Shown: positions 50,450 to 59,779 of the stretch, in pieces
Numbering within the stretch: position 1 is the stretch's first letter
Layout: every line of letters begins with the position of its first letter
From: Robiginitomaculum sp.
GTDB taxonomy: Bacteria > Pseudomonadota > Alphaproteobacteria > Caulobacterales > Maricaulaceae
Direction of reading: 5' to 3'
Assembly: GCA_002733605.1 (NCBI GenBank)
Contig: NVWK01000001.1
Location: 78,304-142,303, forward strand
Length of the DNA stretch: 64,000 nt
The notes under the pieces: generated by a model
Databases searched by the model: none
What the model saw: only the letters and a program-made list of their open reading frames with translations
What the model was told of the DNA's origin: nothing
Program-made: the position numbers and the translations under genes

Positions 50450-53208
50450 TGATCATCGGCCCGCTTACATTTTTGGCACCTCTTGCCCTGTTCGGCCTGT
50501 TGGCATTACCGCTGATCTGGTGGATTTTGCGCATCACCCCGCCCAAGCCAACAGATCAGGTATTTCCGCCACTCCGCCTACTGATGAATATCAAGAAAGA
50601 GGAAGAAACACCGCGAAGTACACCTATATGGTTGTTGCTTTACCGGTTATTTCTAGGCGCACTGCTGGCCATTGCCCTCGCCAACCCGATCTTGTTTAAA
50701 CAAGAAAGCGAGACCTCACGCCCTCTCGTCCTTGTGGTTGATAATGGCTGGGCTTCGGCCGGAAACTGGCCGGCAATCCTCTCGGAAGCCGAAAGACTCG
50801 CTAAAAAATCCGTCTCGGATAATCACCCCATGGCCCTTTATACCAGCATTGATCTCAACAACCAGAACACCCAAGGTTTTGTCCCTGCCAGTGAGGTTTT
50901 GCGCCGCCTCCGCAGCCTGCAACCCACGCCCTACACGCCCGACAGAGACAAGCTCGCCCAAAGCCTTGCGGATGTAGATATTTCGGGAGCACAAGTTCTG
51001 TGGCTCTCTGACGGGGTCGATTACGGTCAGACGGATACCTTAAACACAGCTTTAAAAACCAGTGCAGAGCAAAAGCTTTATCTGCCCTCTTCAGAGCTTA
51101 GCCCCCTCCTCGCCGGAGAAACCCAAGAAACCGCCAATGGATTTCGTAGCGTCTGGCACCGGATCGACAGCGCGAGCCTACGCACCCACACGATTGCAGC
51201 TTACGGCCCACAAGGGCGGGTCATCGCCCGTGCCCCCATCAGTTTCGCACCGGGCAATAAAACCGCCGAGGCTGAATTTGATCTCCCTGCCGAGCTCCGC
51301 AATCAAATCTCGCAACTCCGCGCGGAAGGCTACGCGTCCGCTGGCAGTGTCACCTTGCTTGATGACAGTTGGGGCCGCCCACTCGTCGGCCTGTTAAAAG
51401 GCAGCGACACCAACACCCAACCCCTCTTGTCCGAATGGCATTTCATAGAAAAAGCCCTCGCCCCGAACGCCGATATTTTCAAAGGTGATCTGGATCAGCT
51501 TATCGCCGTCGCCCCCGCCATGATATTCATGAGTGACCGCGCCAGAACCGACAGTGCCGATTTGGTCAAATATGTCGAAGACGGCGGTCTACTCGTGCGG
51601 TTTGCCGGCCCGAAACTGGCCAAACGGGCAGATAGCCTCTTGCCCGTTCCCTTGCGCGCCGGTGGACGTGATTTGGGCGGCGCACTCGCGTGGGAAGACC
51701 CGCAAGGATTTGCGCCCTTCCCCGAACAAAGCCCGTTTTTCGGCCTCAGCACCCAAGAAGATGTCCGCGTCAAAAAACAAATCATGGCCAAGCCGGGCGT
51801 CGAAACCGACACCCATACATGGGCACGTTTACAAGACGGATCCCCAATCGTGACCTCGGCCCCGCGCGGGCTTGGCCGGATCGTGCTTTTCCACGTCACC
51901 GCCGGGCCTGACTGGTCTGGATTGCCTCTCAGCGGCCTCTATGTGCAAATGCTCAAACGCATACTGCCCCTCGCCCGTGCAACCACGAGCAACCCGCAAA
52001 CGGGAAGCGGAGACTGGACAGCCGCACGCACCCTCAACGGCTATGGTCAGCTTGGCACCCCGCCCGCTCACGCCCGCACAATTGCAAATGATGCATTTTC
52101 AGGAACAAAATCGGGTATTTTCCACCCCCCCGGCCTGTACCGCCAAGGCCTGCGCCGACAAGCCCTCAACACCATTCAAGACCCGGACAACTATACAGCT
52201 TTGAATCCATCCGGCTTTACACATGCCGCGTATAGTGGGCGCAAACCGAAATCCTTAAGCGGCATTTTGCTAGGACTGGCCTGTATTTTACTAAGCCTCG
52301 ATGTCGCCCTGTCTTTGCTAGCGTCTGGGCGGCTCTCCCTGCCAATACGCCAGAAAATGCGTCAGGGCACAGCTGTTCTGGCCCTGATTATGGTGCTCGC
52401 AGCGATTCCTTCTGGCGATACATATGCCAAAAACAGCACGGGTAATGACAACACGCTTAACGATGCTCTCGGTTTACACCTCGCCTATGTCGTGACGGGT
52501 GACAGCGCCATTGATAGTATGAGCAGGGCCGGCCTTGAGGGCCTGACATTCGAGCTTAACCGCCGCACCACCATTGAACCCGCCGGCGTACGCGCCATCA
52601 ACATTGAAACAGACTCTGTTGATTTCTACCCATTTCTGTACTGGCCCGTCCAACGCGACGCCAAACCGCTGAGCGACAAAGCCAGTCAAAAGCTGAACGC
52701 CTATATGGCTGCGGGCGGGACACTGGTATTTGATACGCAAGATCAGGACAGACGGAAATTGCTTGGCAACCAAACCCATCCGGGTCTGGAAACCATCTCC
52801 AAATCTTTGGATATTCCGCGCTTGGCGCCCCCACCAAATGACCATGTCATCACGAAATCCTTCTATCTGATACAAACCTATCCGGGCCGTTGGGCCGACG
52901 GAAAAATATGGGTTGAAGCCGATCAGCGCGGATCGGCGCGCGACGGCGTCAGTAGCGTCATTGTCGGCTCGAACGACTGGGCGGCCGCGTGGGCAAAAGA
53001 TGAACGGGGCCGAACTCTCGCCGTCATCGAGGATGATATGCCCCGCCAGCGCGAATTTGCCTACCGGTTCGGCGTAAATTTAGCCATGTACGCACTCTCG
53101 GGAAATTACAAAGCCGATCAGGTCCACGCGGCCACCCTCGTCAAGCGCCTTGGCATTGGCAGCGTCCAGGAGCTGCTCGACTCAATAGAACGGGAGCCGC
53201 CAGAATGA
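50449..53208 (+). CDS. DUF4159 domain protein with BatA N-terminus, inner membrane
   Basis: This is a 919-residue membrane protein. Residues 1-90 form the aerotolerance-regulator/BatA region with two helices (TFLAPLALFGLLALPLIWW and LLLYRLFLGALLAIALANP). A vWA-like or amidotransferase-like periplasmic region follows (LVLVVDNGWASAGNW has lost the metal-site Ser). A membrane segment near 600-620 and another near 640-655 precede the DUF4159 domain at the C-terminus (about 680-910; LHLAYVVTGD, GGTLVFDTQDQD, LIQTYPGRW). It overlaps its neighbours by 1 and 4 bases. The module's exact role is unknown; an envelope stress or complex-assembly function is usual speculation. Confidence 0.85.
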   Translation: MIIGPLTFLAPLALFGLLALPLIWWILRITPPKPTDQVFPPLRLLMNIKKEEETPRSTPIWLLLYRLFLGALLAIALANPILFKQESETSRPLVLVVDNGWASAGNWPAILSEAERLAKKSVSDNHPMALYTSIDLNNQNTQGFVPASEVLRRLRSLQPTPYTPDRDKLAQSLADVDISGAQVLWLSDGVDYGQTDTLNTALKTSAEQKLYLPSSELSPLLAGETQETANGFRSVWHRIDSASLRTHTIAAYGPQGRVIARAPISFAPGNKTAEAEFDLPAELRNQISQLRAEGYASAGSVTLLDDSWGRPLVGLLKGSDTNTQPLLSEWHFIEKALAPNADIFKGDLDQLIAVAPAMIFMSDRARTDSADLVKYVEDGGLLVRFAGPKLAKRADSLLPVPLRAGGRDLGGALAWEDPQGFAPFPEQSPFFGLSTQEDVRVKKQIMAKPGVETDTHTWARLQDGSPIVTSAPRGLGRIVLFHVTAGPDWSGLPLSGLYVQMLKRILPLARATTSNPQTGSGDWTAARTLNGYGQLGTPPAHARTIANDAFSGTKSGIFHPPGLYRQGLRRQALNTIQDPDNYTALNPSGFTHAAYSGRKPKSLSGILLGLACILLSLDVALSLLASGRLSLPIRQKMRQGTAVLALIMVLAAIPSGDTYAKNSTGNDNTLNDALGLHLAYVVTGDSAIDSMSRAGLEGLTFELNRRTTIEPAGVRAINIETDSVDFYPFLYWPVQRDAKPLSDKASQKLNAYMAAGGTLVFDTQDQDRRKLLGNQTHPGLETISKSLDIPRLAPPPNDHVITKSFYLIQTYPGRWADGKIWVEADQRGSARDGVSSVIVGSNDWAAAWAKDERGRTLAVIEDDMPRQREFAYRFGVNLAMYALSGNYKADQVHAATLVKRLGIGSVQELLDSIEREPPE

Positions 53209-55283
53209 ACGCGTCCCTCGTTTTTGATCCCCTTCTCCCGATCTGGCTGGTCATCACCCTGACAGCCCTCATCTTGCTGGCTTCGATGGCGGGGGAATGG
53301 CGTGGCCTGAAAAGTTTCACCCTACGCACCATTGCCGCCTTTATTTTATGTGGCGCTTTGCTGAATCCGCAAAAACTTCTGGAAGACCGCACGGCTTTGC
53401 CCGATATCGCCCTTGTCATCACCGATAAAAGCGCCTCGATGCAAATCGCAGATCGGCAGGACATAACCCGTAAAGCCGAAGCCGCATTGACAGAAAAATT
53501 GGGCGCGCTGGACAATCTGGAAATCGTGAGCTTATACGTAGAGCCTTCTCAAGACGGCACACGCCTGACCCAAACCCTTATCGACGGGTTGGGGCAACTG
53601 CCTGCGGACAGGATTGCCGGCGTCATTGCCATCACGGACGGGCAAGTTCACGACCTGCCCCCCGCCCCTGAAAACCTGCTCCCAAACGGTATCCCTTTTC
53701 ACACCCTGATCGTCGGAGACCCCGACGCCCGTGACAGACGCCTGGAGCCTCTGCTCACCCCAAAATACAGCCTCGTAGGCGAACAGGCTATTTTCGAAGT
53801 CCGCATCGAAGACCCCGGCCACGAAGGTGAGCGGGCCGAATTGGAAATCCGCTTGAACGGCGAAGTTCAAGTCCGGTTCCCGGCTGTGATTGGCAATACA
53901 ATTTCCATCCCCCTCAGGATTGAAAAACGCGGGATCAATACGGTCGAAATTCGCATCGCAACCGCACCGGACGAGTTGACCCCGCTCAACAATTTTGTCG
54001 TCATTGAAATATCGGGTGTACGCGACAGGCTCCGCGTTTTGCTGGTAACCGGCGAGCCACATATGGGCGGACGGGCATGGCGAAATCTTTTAAAATCCGA
54101 CCCATCGGTTGATTTGGTACAATTCACAATTTTGACCAATCCCGGCAAGAAAAATACGGCCGCCCTCCCTAAGGAATTATCCTTGATACAGTTTCCTGTT
54201 GAAGAGCTTTTTGAGGAGAAACTAAATGAGTTTGATTTGATTATTTTCGACCAGTTCCGACGCCGCACATCCAATGCAGACGGACGCATACGCCCAATGC
54301 TCAGCCCCTATTATATTGCCAACGTTGCGGAGTATGTCGAAAACGGCGGCGCTTTACTTGTTGCCACAGGATCTGCATTTGCCAGCGAAGAAAGCCTAGC
54401 CCGTTCGCCTTTAATCGCTGTCCTCCCGGCACGCCCCACCGGAGAAATGGATTTGGGCGCATTTCGCCCCAACTTAAACGAAAACGGTAAACGTCACCCA
54501 ATCACGTCTACGTTTCAAGGCGACATTTCTGCGCGCTGGGGACGTTGGTACCGTGCAATAAATGCGGAGGTTATTAGTGGTGATGTTTTGATGGTCAACG
54601 ACAATGATAAACCTCTACTCATTGTTGACAAGGTGCGCAAAGGCCGCATCGCCTTGCTACTTTCCGATCAGGCATGGCTCTGGGCGAAAGGGCATGATGG
54701 AGGCGGACCTTACAACGAAATGTTTCGCAGACTTGCCCATTGGTTGATGGGCGAACCCGATCTTGAAGCGGACCGGTTAACGGCGCGCATTGATGGCAAC
54801 ACTCTGACTATAGAACAGTTTGCCTTAAATGACGGAGACAGAACGGCAGAAATACTGGCCCCTGACGGCACAACCCGGACATTGTCATTGCAACGCGTAG
54901 GCCCCGGGCATTACCGCGCGACAACCGAGGCCAATATCGAAGGCGCTTACCGTATTAGCAGTGACGATTTAACAGCAATCACGGCTGCAGGCGCCCTGAA
55001 CCCGCAAGAGTTCAAACATATTATCCCGACACCCGACAGGCTCGCCCCCCTCGTCACCGCCAGTGGAGGCCAGACATTTTGGCTTGGTGACAACACGGCC
55101 CTGCCGGCTTTTCGTAAAGTAAAACCCGGTGCAAAAACTGCCGGTGACAGTTTTGCAGGGCTTGTTTCAAACGCGCGCTACACTGTCACCGCCTCGCGCC
55201 GCACCCCGGTCGGCCCCACATGGCTGTATTTTCTGTTCATCCTTATGGCTATGCTTGGCGCGTGGCGCATGGAGGGAAAATAA
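53205..55283 (+). CDS. Large inner-membrane protein with vWA-like and glutamine-amidotransferase-like regions
   Basis: This 692-residue protein has two N-terminal helices (about residues 12-32 and 40-58). A vWA-like domain with an intact metal-site pattern DxSxS follows in LVITDKSASMQIAD. A class I amidotransferase-like region (about 270-480; YVENGGALLVATGSAFASEES) and a C-terminal helix (WLYFLFILMAMLGAWRM) complete it. This is the usual fourth member of the MoxR-DUF58-DUF4159 module in alphaproteobacteria. It overlaps the DUF4159 gene as ATGA. No catalytic Cys-His-Glu triad is evident, so enzymatic amidotransfer is unlikely. Confidence 0.82.
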   Translation: MNASLVFDPLLPIWLVITLTALILLASMAGEWRGLKSFTLRTIAAFILCGALLNPQKLLEDRTALPDIALVITDKSASMQIADRQDITRKAEAALTEKLGALDNLEIVSLYVEPSQDGTRLTQTLIDGLGQLPADRIAGVIAITDGQVHDLPPAPENLLPNGIPFHTLIVGDPDARDRRLEPLLTPKYSLVGEQAIFEVRIEDPGHEGERAELEIRLNGEVQVRFPAVIGNTISIPLRIEKRGINTVEIRIATAPDELTPLNNFVVIEISGVRDRLRVLLVTGEPHMGGRAWRNLLKSDPSVDLVQFTILTNPGKKNTAALPKELSLIQFPVEELFEEKLNEFDLIIFDQFRRRTSNADGRIRPMLSPYYIANVAEYVENGGALLVATGSAFASEESLARSPLIAVLPARPTGEMDLGAFRPNLNENGKRHPITSTFQGDISARWGRWYRAINAEVISGDVLMVNDNDKPLLIVDKVRKGRIALLLSDQAWLWAKGHDGGGPYNEMFRRLAHWLMGEPDLEADRLTARIDGNTLTIEQFALNDGDRTAEILAPDGTTRTLSLQRVGPGHYRATTEANIEGAYRISSDDLTAITAAGALNPQEFKHIIPTPDRLAPLVTASGGQTFWLGDNTALPAFRKVKPGAKTAGDSFAGLVSNARYTVTASRRTPVGPTWLYFLFILMAMLGAWRMEGK

Positions 55284-55420
55284 CCAATTACACATTTGTA
55301 GTGTTATTCTCGTGTAGTGTTATGCTCGCCAAACAAAATGTTTGAAGGTTAAATGTTTATAAGCCATCTTCGCGTAAACCATGTGCCAATCGGTCGTTTT
55401 GACCAGTTCCGGGGAATAAC

Positions 55421-55858
55421 ATGCACACGCGTATTCAATTTATAACTCTTTGCGCCGCCCTTACGTGCGTAAGTGCATGTTCAACGATCGGAGATGTGGC
55501 CACGTTTCCGGTTCAAGCCGTTTACAAAACCGGAGAATTGGCCGGAAAAGGTATATATTATACGGGCAGAGGCGCAGGTTCAGCCGTTTACAACACTGGA
55601 AGAATTACGGGAAAAGGCGTCTATTACACCGGTAGAGGCGTTTACAACACCGTTAAAGTCCCAGTTAAAATTACCAATTCCGCTTTGAACACAAGCATCC
55701 AATTTCTCACAGTGACAACCAAAGTCGTCGATTTGTCAGGAAAAGTTGCCAATATAAGCCGCACAATGCAGCGTAGCGAAGTCGATGGATATATTGCCCA
55801 AGCCAAAGGCGCGACCAACGTTTTGGGCATATTAGTCGACGTTGCCAAAAGATTCTAA
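55421..55858 (+). CDS. Small lipoprotein with Tyr/Gly-rich internal repeats
   Basis: A 145-residue exported protein. The signal sequence ends in a lipobox VSAC (Cys20). Two tandem 22-residue units follow (AVYKTGELAGKGIYYTGRG and AVYNTGRITGKGVYYTGRG, each plus three residues), then a shortened VYNTVKVP. The C-terminal half is Val/Ser/Thr-rich with a predicted helix near the end. GGGG lies before the ATG. I do not recognise a named family. The repeat resembles surface or envelope-stabilising lipoproteins. It follows the MoxR module with 137 bases between and probably has its own promoter. Confidence 0.72.
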   Translation: MHTRIQFITLCAALTCVSACSTIGDVATFPVQAVYKTGELAGKGIYYTGRGAGSAVYNTGRITGKGVYYTGRGVYNTVKVPVKITNSALNTSIQFLTVTTKVVDLSGKVANISRTMQRSEVDGYIAQAKGATNVLGILVDVAKRF

Positions 55859-55987
55859 CCCGACAAAACACTCTAGAGACCGCTAACATCACAAGATTGT
55901 CAAACAAACGGCTGTCTCATGCAATTGCTTGAATGTGCCTCTTGTGTTACCATTGTCGTCAGAGAGAGTTATAAATCGGAGACAAAG

Positions 55988-56605
55988 ATGAAAAAACTTG
56001 GCATTTCAACGCTACTAGCCCTGACGCTTAGCGCAACAGCACTGACGTTTTCTACGACAGCAGGAGCCGTAAGTAGCAACAAATTTACATCCACATTCAC
56101 CACAATCAGCGCGCCTATCAAGGTAAATGTCACCCTGAGCGAAGACATGGTTTACCGCGCCGATCACCTCTCTAAAAACTTGCGTGACCGTTCCAGCGGA
56201 CTGCATAGCGCAAATGATGGTTGGACAGGCGCAGGTAATTATGGCCAGAAAGATCTGGACAGATTAACCGAGCGTTTGAAGCGCAGAATGGAAATCCAGC
56301 TGACAAAACAAGGATTTACTGTCAGCGAAGAGGCGACAAACACACTAAGCTTGGTGCTCGTTGACGCGCGTCCAAATCGCCCAACATTCAAACAAATGTC
56401 TCAAGCCAATTTGTCTATGCGAAGCTTTGCCATTGGTGGTGCAAAATTTGAAGGCACCCTCACTCAAGATGGTCAAGATCAGGGCATGGTATCCTATGGA
56501 TGGTATGAAACCGATATTACGGACGCACAATATGGCTCGACATGGAGTGATGCCAACCGTGCCATTGATCGGTTCGCCCGCAAAGTGGCCAAATCAGTAA
56601 AATAA
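55988..56605 (+). CDS. Exported protein of unknown function
   Basis: A 205-residue protein with a clear signal peptide (MKKLGISTLLALTLSATALTF, ending near AGA). GGAG lies before the ATG at 55988; the frame is open 23 codons further up but without a signal sequence. The mature part has a mixed alpha/beta pattern: LDRLTERLKRRMEIQLTKQG helix, NTLSLVLVDARPNRPT strand, GAKFEGTLTQDGQ and a C-terminal TWSDANRAIDRFARKVAKSV helix. The last part faintly recalls DUF3313/DUF4410 lipoproteins, but there is no lipobox. It is convergent with queE, three bases apart. Confidence 0.65.
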   Translation: MKKLGISTLLALTLSATALTFSTTAGAVSSNKFTSTFTTISAPIKVNVTLSEDMVYRADHLSKNLRDRSSGLHSANDGWTGAGNYGQKDLDRLTERLKRRMEIQLTKQGFTVSEEATNTLSLVLVDARPNRPTFKQMSQANLSMRSFAIGGAKFEGTLTQDGQDQGMVSYGWYETDITDAQYGSTWSDANRAIDRFARKVAKSVK

Positions 56606-56608
56606 TTT

Positions 56609-57265
56609 CTACCGTACGCCCAGCCATTTATGGGTTTGCAAACTGAGACGCCATTGTGGATGGCGCATACAATATTCAAAAGCGGCGCTTTCAGAGGTGC
56701 CGTTTTTTTGTGGGTCGGTCATGCGGTTATCCAGAGGCTGTAAGGAAAACGACTTAAAGTCCAGATGTGCAAAATCTTCCGGTGTATTTTCAAGCTGCGG
56801 AAAAACCAGTTTCAACTCGTCACCGGAGGTTTGCTTTAACGCAGCCCCCGCCTTCGGACTGACACATAACCAGTCAATATCCGCAGGTGCGACAAGTGTG
56901 CCATTGGTTTCCACCGCAATTTTAAACCCGATTTTGTGAAACGCAGCAATAAGGGCAGGATCAAGCTGCAAAAGCGGCTCCCCGCCCGTACAAATCACCC
57001 ATGGTTGTCCGATATGCTCGCCTTTGGGCCAGTATCCGAACGCCTCTTCAGCCAGTGCTTGCGGAGTTTTAAACTGTCCACCACCCTCGCCGTCATAGCC
57101 AATAAAATCCGTATCGCAGAACGTGCACACGGCCGCGATCCGGTCTTGCTCGCGACCATTCCATAAATTACAGCCCGCAAAGCGCACAAACACACTGGGG
57201 CGTCCCGTCTGCGCGCCTTCGCCTTGCACAGACATAAAAATTTCTTTGACGGAATAAATACTCAT
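56609..57265 (-). CDS. queE: 7-carboxy-7-deazaguanine synthase
   Basis: A 218-residue radical-SAM enzyme of queuosine/7-deazaguanine synthesis that converts 6-carboxy-tetrahydropterin to 7-carboxy-7-deazaguanine. The cluster motif is the CX14CX2C variant: Cys in GCNLWNG, then CTFC fourteen residues later. [22 protein letters not shown] and [10 protein letters not shown] follow the family. It overlaps queC as ATGA. queD and queF are not in this window. Confidence 0.93.
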   Translation of the reverse strand: MSIYSVKEIFMSVQGEGAQTGRPSVFVRFAGCNLWNGREQDRIAAVCTFCDTDFIGYDGEGGGQFKTPQALAEEAFGYWPKGEHIGQPWVICTGGEPLLQLDPALIAAFHKIGFKIAVETNGTLVAPADIDWLCVSPKAGAALKQTSGDELKLVFPQLENTPEDFAHLDFKSFSLQPLDNRMTDPQKNGTSESAAFEYCMRHPQWRLSLQTHKWLGVR

Positions 57266-57969
57266 GAGCGGTTCTGCACATATTCAGCCCAGCCATTTGC
57301 GCGCAATTCACACGCCGGACACGCTACACAGCCATAGCCCCAATCATATAACTCGCCCCGCTCCCCAAGGTAGCAACTATGGGAGTGCTCGACGATCAAA
57401 TCCACCAATTGCGCACCACCAAGCTGCTCGGCCAATGTCCATGCGCCGGCTTTACTAAGGAACATAAGCGGGGTTTTCAGGGTAAACACCCTGTCCATGC
57501 CCAAAGATATGGCCTTAAGGGTTGCGTCAAGTGTCTCTTTACGGCAATCGGGATAGCCCGAAAAATCCGCCTCGCACATGCCGGCAATTAAAGTCTGTAT
57601 CCCGCGCCGATATCCGAGGGCGGCGGCAAAATTAAGAAAGATCAGGTTGCGCCCCGGTACGAACGTATTTGGCAGACCTTGCGTGTCCATTTCTATATCC
57701 ATATCGCGGGTCAGCGAAGTCTCGCTAATCTCGCCTAGCACGGACAGATCAAGCACATGATCCTCGCCCAAACGCGCACTCCAGCGGGGAAATTGCGTCC
57801 GCACCTGATCCAGTACATTGCGACGACACTGCATTTCGACAGAATGGCGTTGTCCATACTCAAACCCGACAGTTTCCACATGTGCAAACCGCTCCAGCGC
57901 CCATGCGAGGCACGTGGCCGAGTCTTGCCCGCCAGAAAACAGGATCAAAGCTTTATCAGAATGGTTCAT
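57262..57969 (-). CDS. queC: 7-cyano-7-deazaguanine synthase
   Basis: A 235-residue ATP-dependent enzyme that turns 7-carboxy-7-deazaguanine into preQ0. The PP-loop is [34 protein letters not shown] is a family stretch, and the zinc cysteines are in SCYLGERG and [17 protein letters not shown] 57969 is chosen; the longer frame adds an unlike basic N-terminus. It precedes queE. I looked for a preQ1 riboswitch in the leader and could not identify one. Confidence 0.94.
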   Translation of the reverse strand: MNHSDKALILFSGGQDSATCLAWALERFAHVETVGFEYGQRHSVEMQCRRNVLDQVRTQFPRWSARLGEDHVLDLSVLGEISETSLTRDMDIEMDTQGLPNTFVPGRNLIFLNFAAALGYRRGIQTLIAGMCEADFSGYPDCRKETLDATLKAISLGMDRVFTLKTPLMFLSKAGAWTLAEQLGGAQLVDLIVEHSHSCYLGERGELYDWGYGCVACPACELRANGWAEYVQNRS

Positions 57970-58077
57970 GCCCGCTCTATATCTGCTCTTTTTGCTCCTG
58001 CCTAGCCATTTGGCATCAAACTTGAACAACATATCCCATCTGTCCGATCACGAGAATCGAACAACGAGGAAGCATGG

Positions 58078-58620
58078 ATGAAACCAACAGAGAAAATAGG
58101 GATGAAAAAGAAAATTTTACTGGGATGGCTATTATTGGAGCTAGCCGCCCTGCCCTTTGCCATTCCAACAATGGCTAAAATAGCCCAAACATCCCCAGGC
58201 CCTATAACACGCGCGGTTTTCGTTGATGTGCCTGCCCCTGCCGGTCATACCCTTATGCTGGTCGCCGCAGACGGCCCGTTCGTGATCATTGCCAAAGGGG
58301 CTGCAACCAAATTCCGTACACACATTGAAATCACAGGAAAAATCAATGGCAAAGTCAACGGCACGGCCTTTGGTGCCTCGGCCCAAAACCTTGGGCCCAA
58401 TGATTTATGCGCCCATTCAAACTCGGTCCAACCCAGTATTATTTACCGTTCTGAGCGCAAAACCGCCGAAAACACAGGCCCAATCATCAGCCAAGCCATC
58501 AGCGTCGAGATTAGCTATGATCCAGCCCTGCACCCCGAATTTCAAGTTAAAACCAACGCAAATCCTTCCACACATTCGCTCCCCACAGCCCCGAACTGCG
58601 GCTCTGACGAACAGGCATAA
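58078..58620 (+). CDS. Exported hypothetical protein
   Basis: The product is a 180-residue protein with an N-terminal signal segment (KKKILLGWLLLELAALPFAI, ending near TMA). The mature region is beta-rich: AVFVDVPAPAGHTLMLVAADGPFVII and FRTHIEITGKINGKVNG. It has two Cys that could form a disulfide (DLCAHS, PNCGSD). GAGG lies nine bases before the ATG at 58078; ATG 58102 would give a shorter signal peptide. I do not recognise the family. It lies divergent from queC and 42 bases before ubiX with no evident functional link. Confidence 0.6.
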   Translation: MKPTEKIGMKKKILLGWLLLELAALPFAIPTMAKIAQTSPGPITRAVFVDVPAPAGHTLMLVAADGPFVIIAKGAATKFRTHIEITGKINGKVNGTAFGASAQNLGPNDLCAHSNSVQPSIIYRSERKTAENTGPIISQAISVEISYDPALHPEFQVKTNANPSTHSLPTAPNCGSDEQA

Positions 58621-58662
58621 TATGGTCTAGCCAATTGGATCAACTGGCTCCATAATGCGTGG

Positions 58663-59244
58663 ATGAAACGGATAATTATCGGCATAAGCGGCGCAACAGG
58701 TGCCATATACGGGGTGCGTATGTTACGCATGCTGGCTCCGATAAAAGACGTGGAAACCCACCTTGTCATATCCCCTGCGGGCCTGATGAATATCCAGCAC
58801 GAGCTGGATATGGACAAAAAATCTGTCTGCGCCCTCGCCGACGAAACCCATACCCATTTACAAATCGGGGCCAATATTGCCAGCGGCTCGTTTAAAACCT
58901 GCGGCATGGTCATCGCCCCGTGCTCGGTCAAAACTCTGGCCGCGATTGCCAACGGGTTTTGCGACAATCTTTTAAGCCGGGCCGCAGATGTGTGTTTGAA
59001 AGAACGTCGACGGCTTGTCCTTATGGTGCGAGAAACCCCGCTCCACCTTGGTCATATCCGCAATATGGCCGCGCTGACCGAAATGGGCGGCATTATTTAT
59101 CCGCCCCTCCCCTCCTTTTACGCCAAACCCGCCTCTATTGAGGACATGGTCGACCAGACCATTGCCAAAGTACTGGACGGATTTGATATTGATGTTTCGA
59201 AACATCTCACCCCATGGCCCGGAATTGGGCACGAACCGAATTAG
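58663..59244 (+). CDS. ubiX: Flavin prenyltransferase UbiX
   Basis: A 193-residue flavoprotein that makes prenylated FMN, the cofactor of UbiD decarboxylases, used in ubiquinone synthesis. The FMN-binding GISGATGAIYGVRML, the conserved IAPCSVKTLAAIANGFCDNLLSRAADV and RRLVLMVRETPLHLGHIRNM are diagnostic. The length is standard. ubiD is not in the window. The gene overlaps nothing; a MaoC gene starts eight bases after its stop. Confidence 0.95.
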   Translation: MKRIIIGISGATGAIYGVRMLRMLAPIKDVETHLVISPAGLMNIQHELDMDKKSVCALADETHTHLQIGANIASGSFKTCGMVIAPCSVKTLAAIANGFCDNLLSRAADVCLKERRRLVLMVRETPLHLGHIRNMAALTEMGGIIYPPLPSFYAKPASIEDMVDQTIAKVLDGFDIDVSKHLTPWPGIGHEPN

Positions 59245-59252
59245 AGAGCATT

Positions 59253-59723
59253 ATGGCCGGATTATATTTTGAGCAATTTGAAGTCGGGCACATATTCGAG
59301 CACGAATTACGCCGCAGTATCACAGAATCTGACAATATGCTGTTTTCAAACATGACATTAAACCCGCAACCCTTGCATATTGATTTCGACTTTGCCTCCA
59401 AAACAGAATTTGGCAAACCACTGGTCAACTCGATTTTTACCTTGGGGTTGATGATCGGCATATCTGTGTCCGACACGACGCTCGGCACAACCATCGGCAA
59501 TCTCGGCATGAGCGAAACCCGGTTTCCCCATCCGGTTTTCCACGGCGACACCATTCATGTCACCACCGAAGTCGAGAGCAAGCGCGAAAGCAAGTCCCGC
59601 CCCACGCAGGGCATTGTCAATTTCATCCACCGCGCATTTAACCAAGACGACGTCTTGGTCGCCATGACCAAACGCGCCGCCATGATGAAAAAACGCCCCA
59701 CATCTGTCCCCACGACTGAATAG
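59253..59723 (+). CDS. MaoC-family protein, mesaconyl/itaconyl-CoA hydratase-like
   Basis: A 156-residue single hot-dog protein. Features are FEQFEVGHIFEHELRRSIT, NMTLNPQPLHIDFDFA with the His, VNSIFTLGLMIGISVSDTTLG and RTRAAM-like closing strands. It resembles the small MaoC proteins usually linked to mesaconyl-CoA or citramalyl-CoA chemistry. The catalytic Asp of the canonical SGDxNPLH motif is not at its usual place (TLNPQPLH). GAGAG lies before the ATG at 59253, eight bases past the ubiX stop. The substrate is unproven. Confidence 0.78.
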   Translation: MAGLYFEQFEVGHIFEHELRRSITESDNMLFSNMTLNPQPLHIDFDFASKTEFGKPLVNSIFTLGLMIGISVSDTTLGTTIGNLGMSETRFPHPVFHGDTIHVTTEVESKRESKSRPTQGIVNFIHRAFNQDDVLVAMTKRAAMMKKRPTSVPTTE

Positions 59724-59779
59724 GTTCCATACCCGTCTTTTTGCTTCCCAAAGCTCAAAAACCGCCATAAGAGAACCTC

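Noticed and set aside
48569..55283. MoxR module as an anti-phage or ternary defence system
   Set aside because: MoxR and vWA-like proteins occur in some defence systems. Here all four genes fit the common chromosomal MoxR-DUF58-DUF4159 unit and no nuclease or other effector is present.
57970..58077. preQ1 riboswitch before queC
   Set aside because: I looked for the short stem, A-rich tail and ribosome-site pairing of preQ1 aptamers and found no convincing match.
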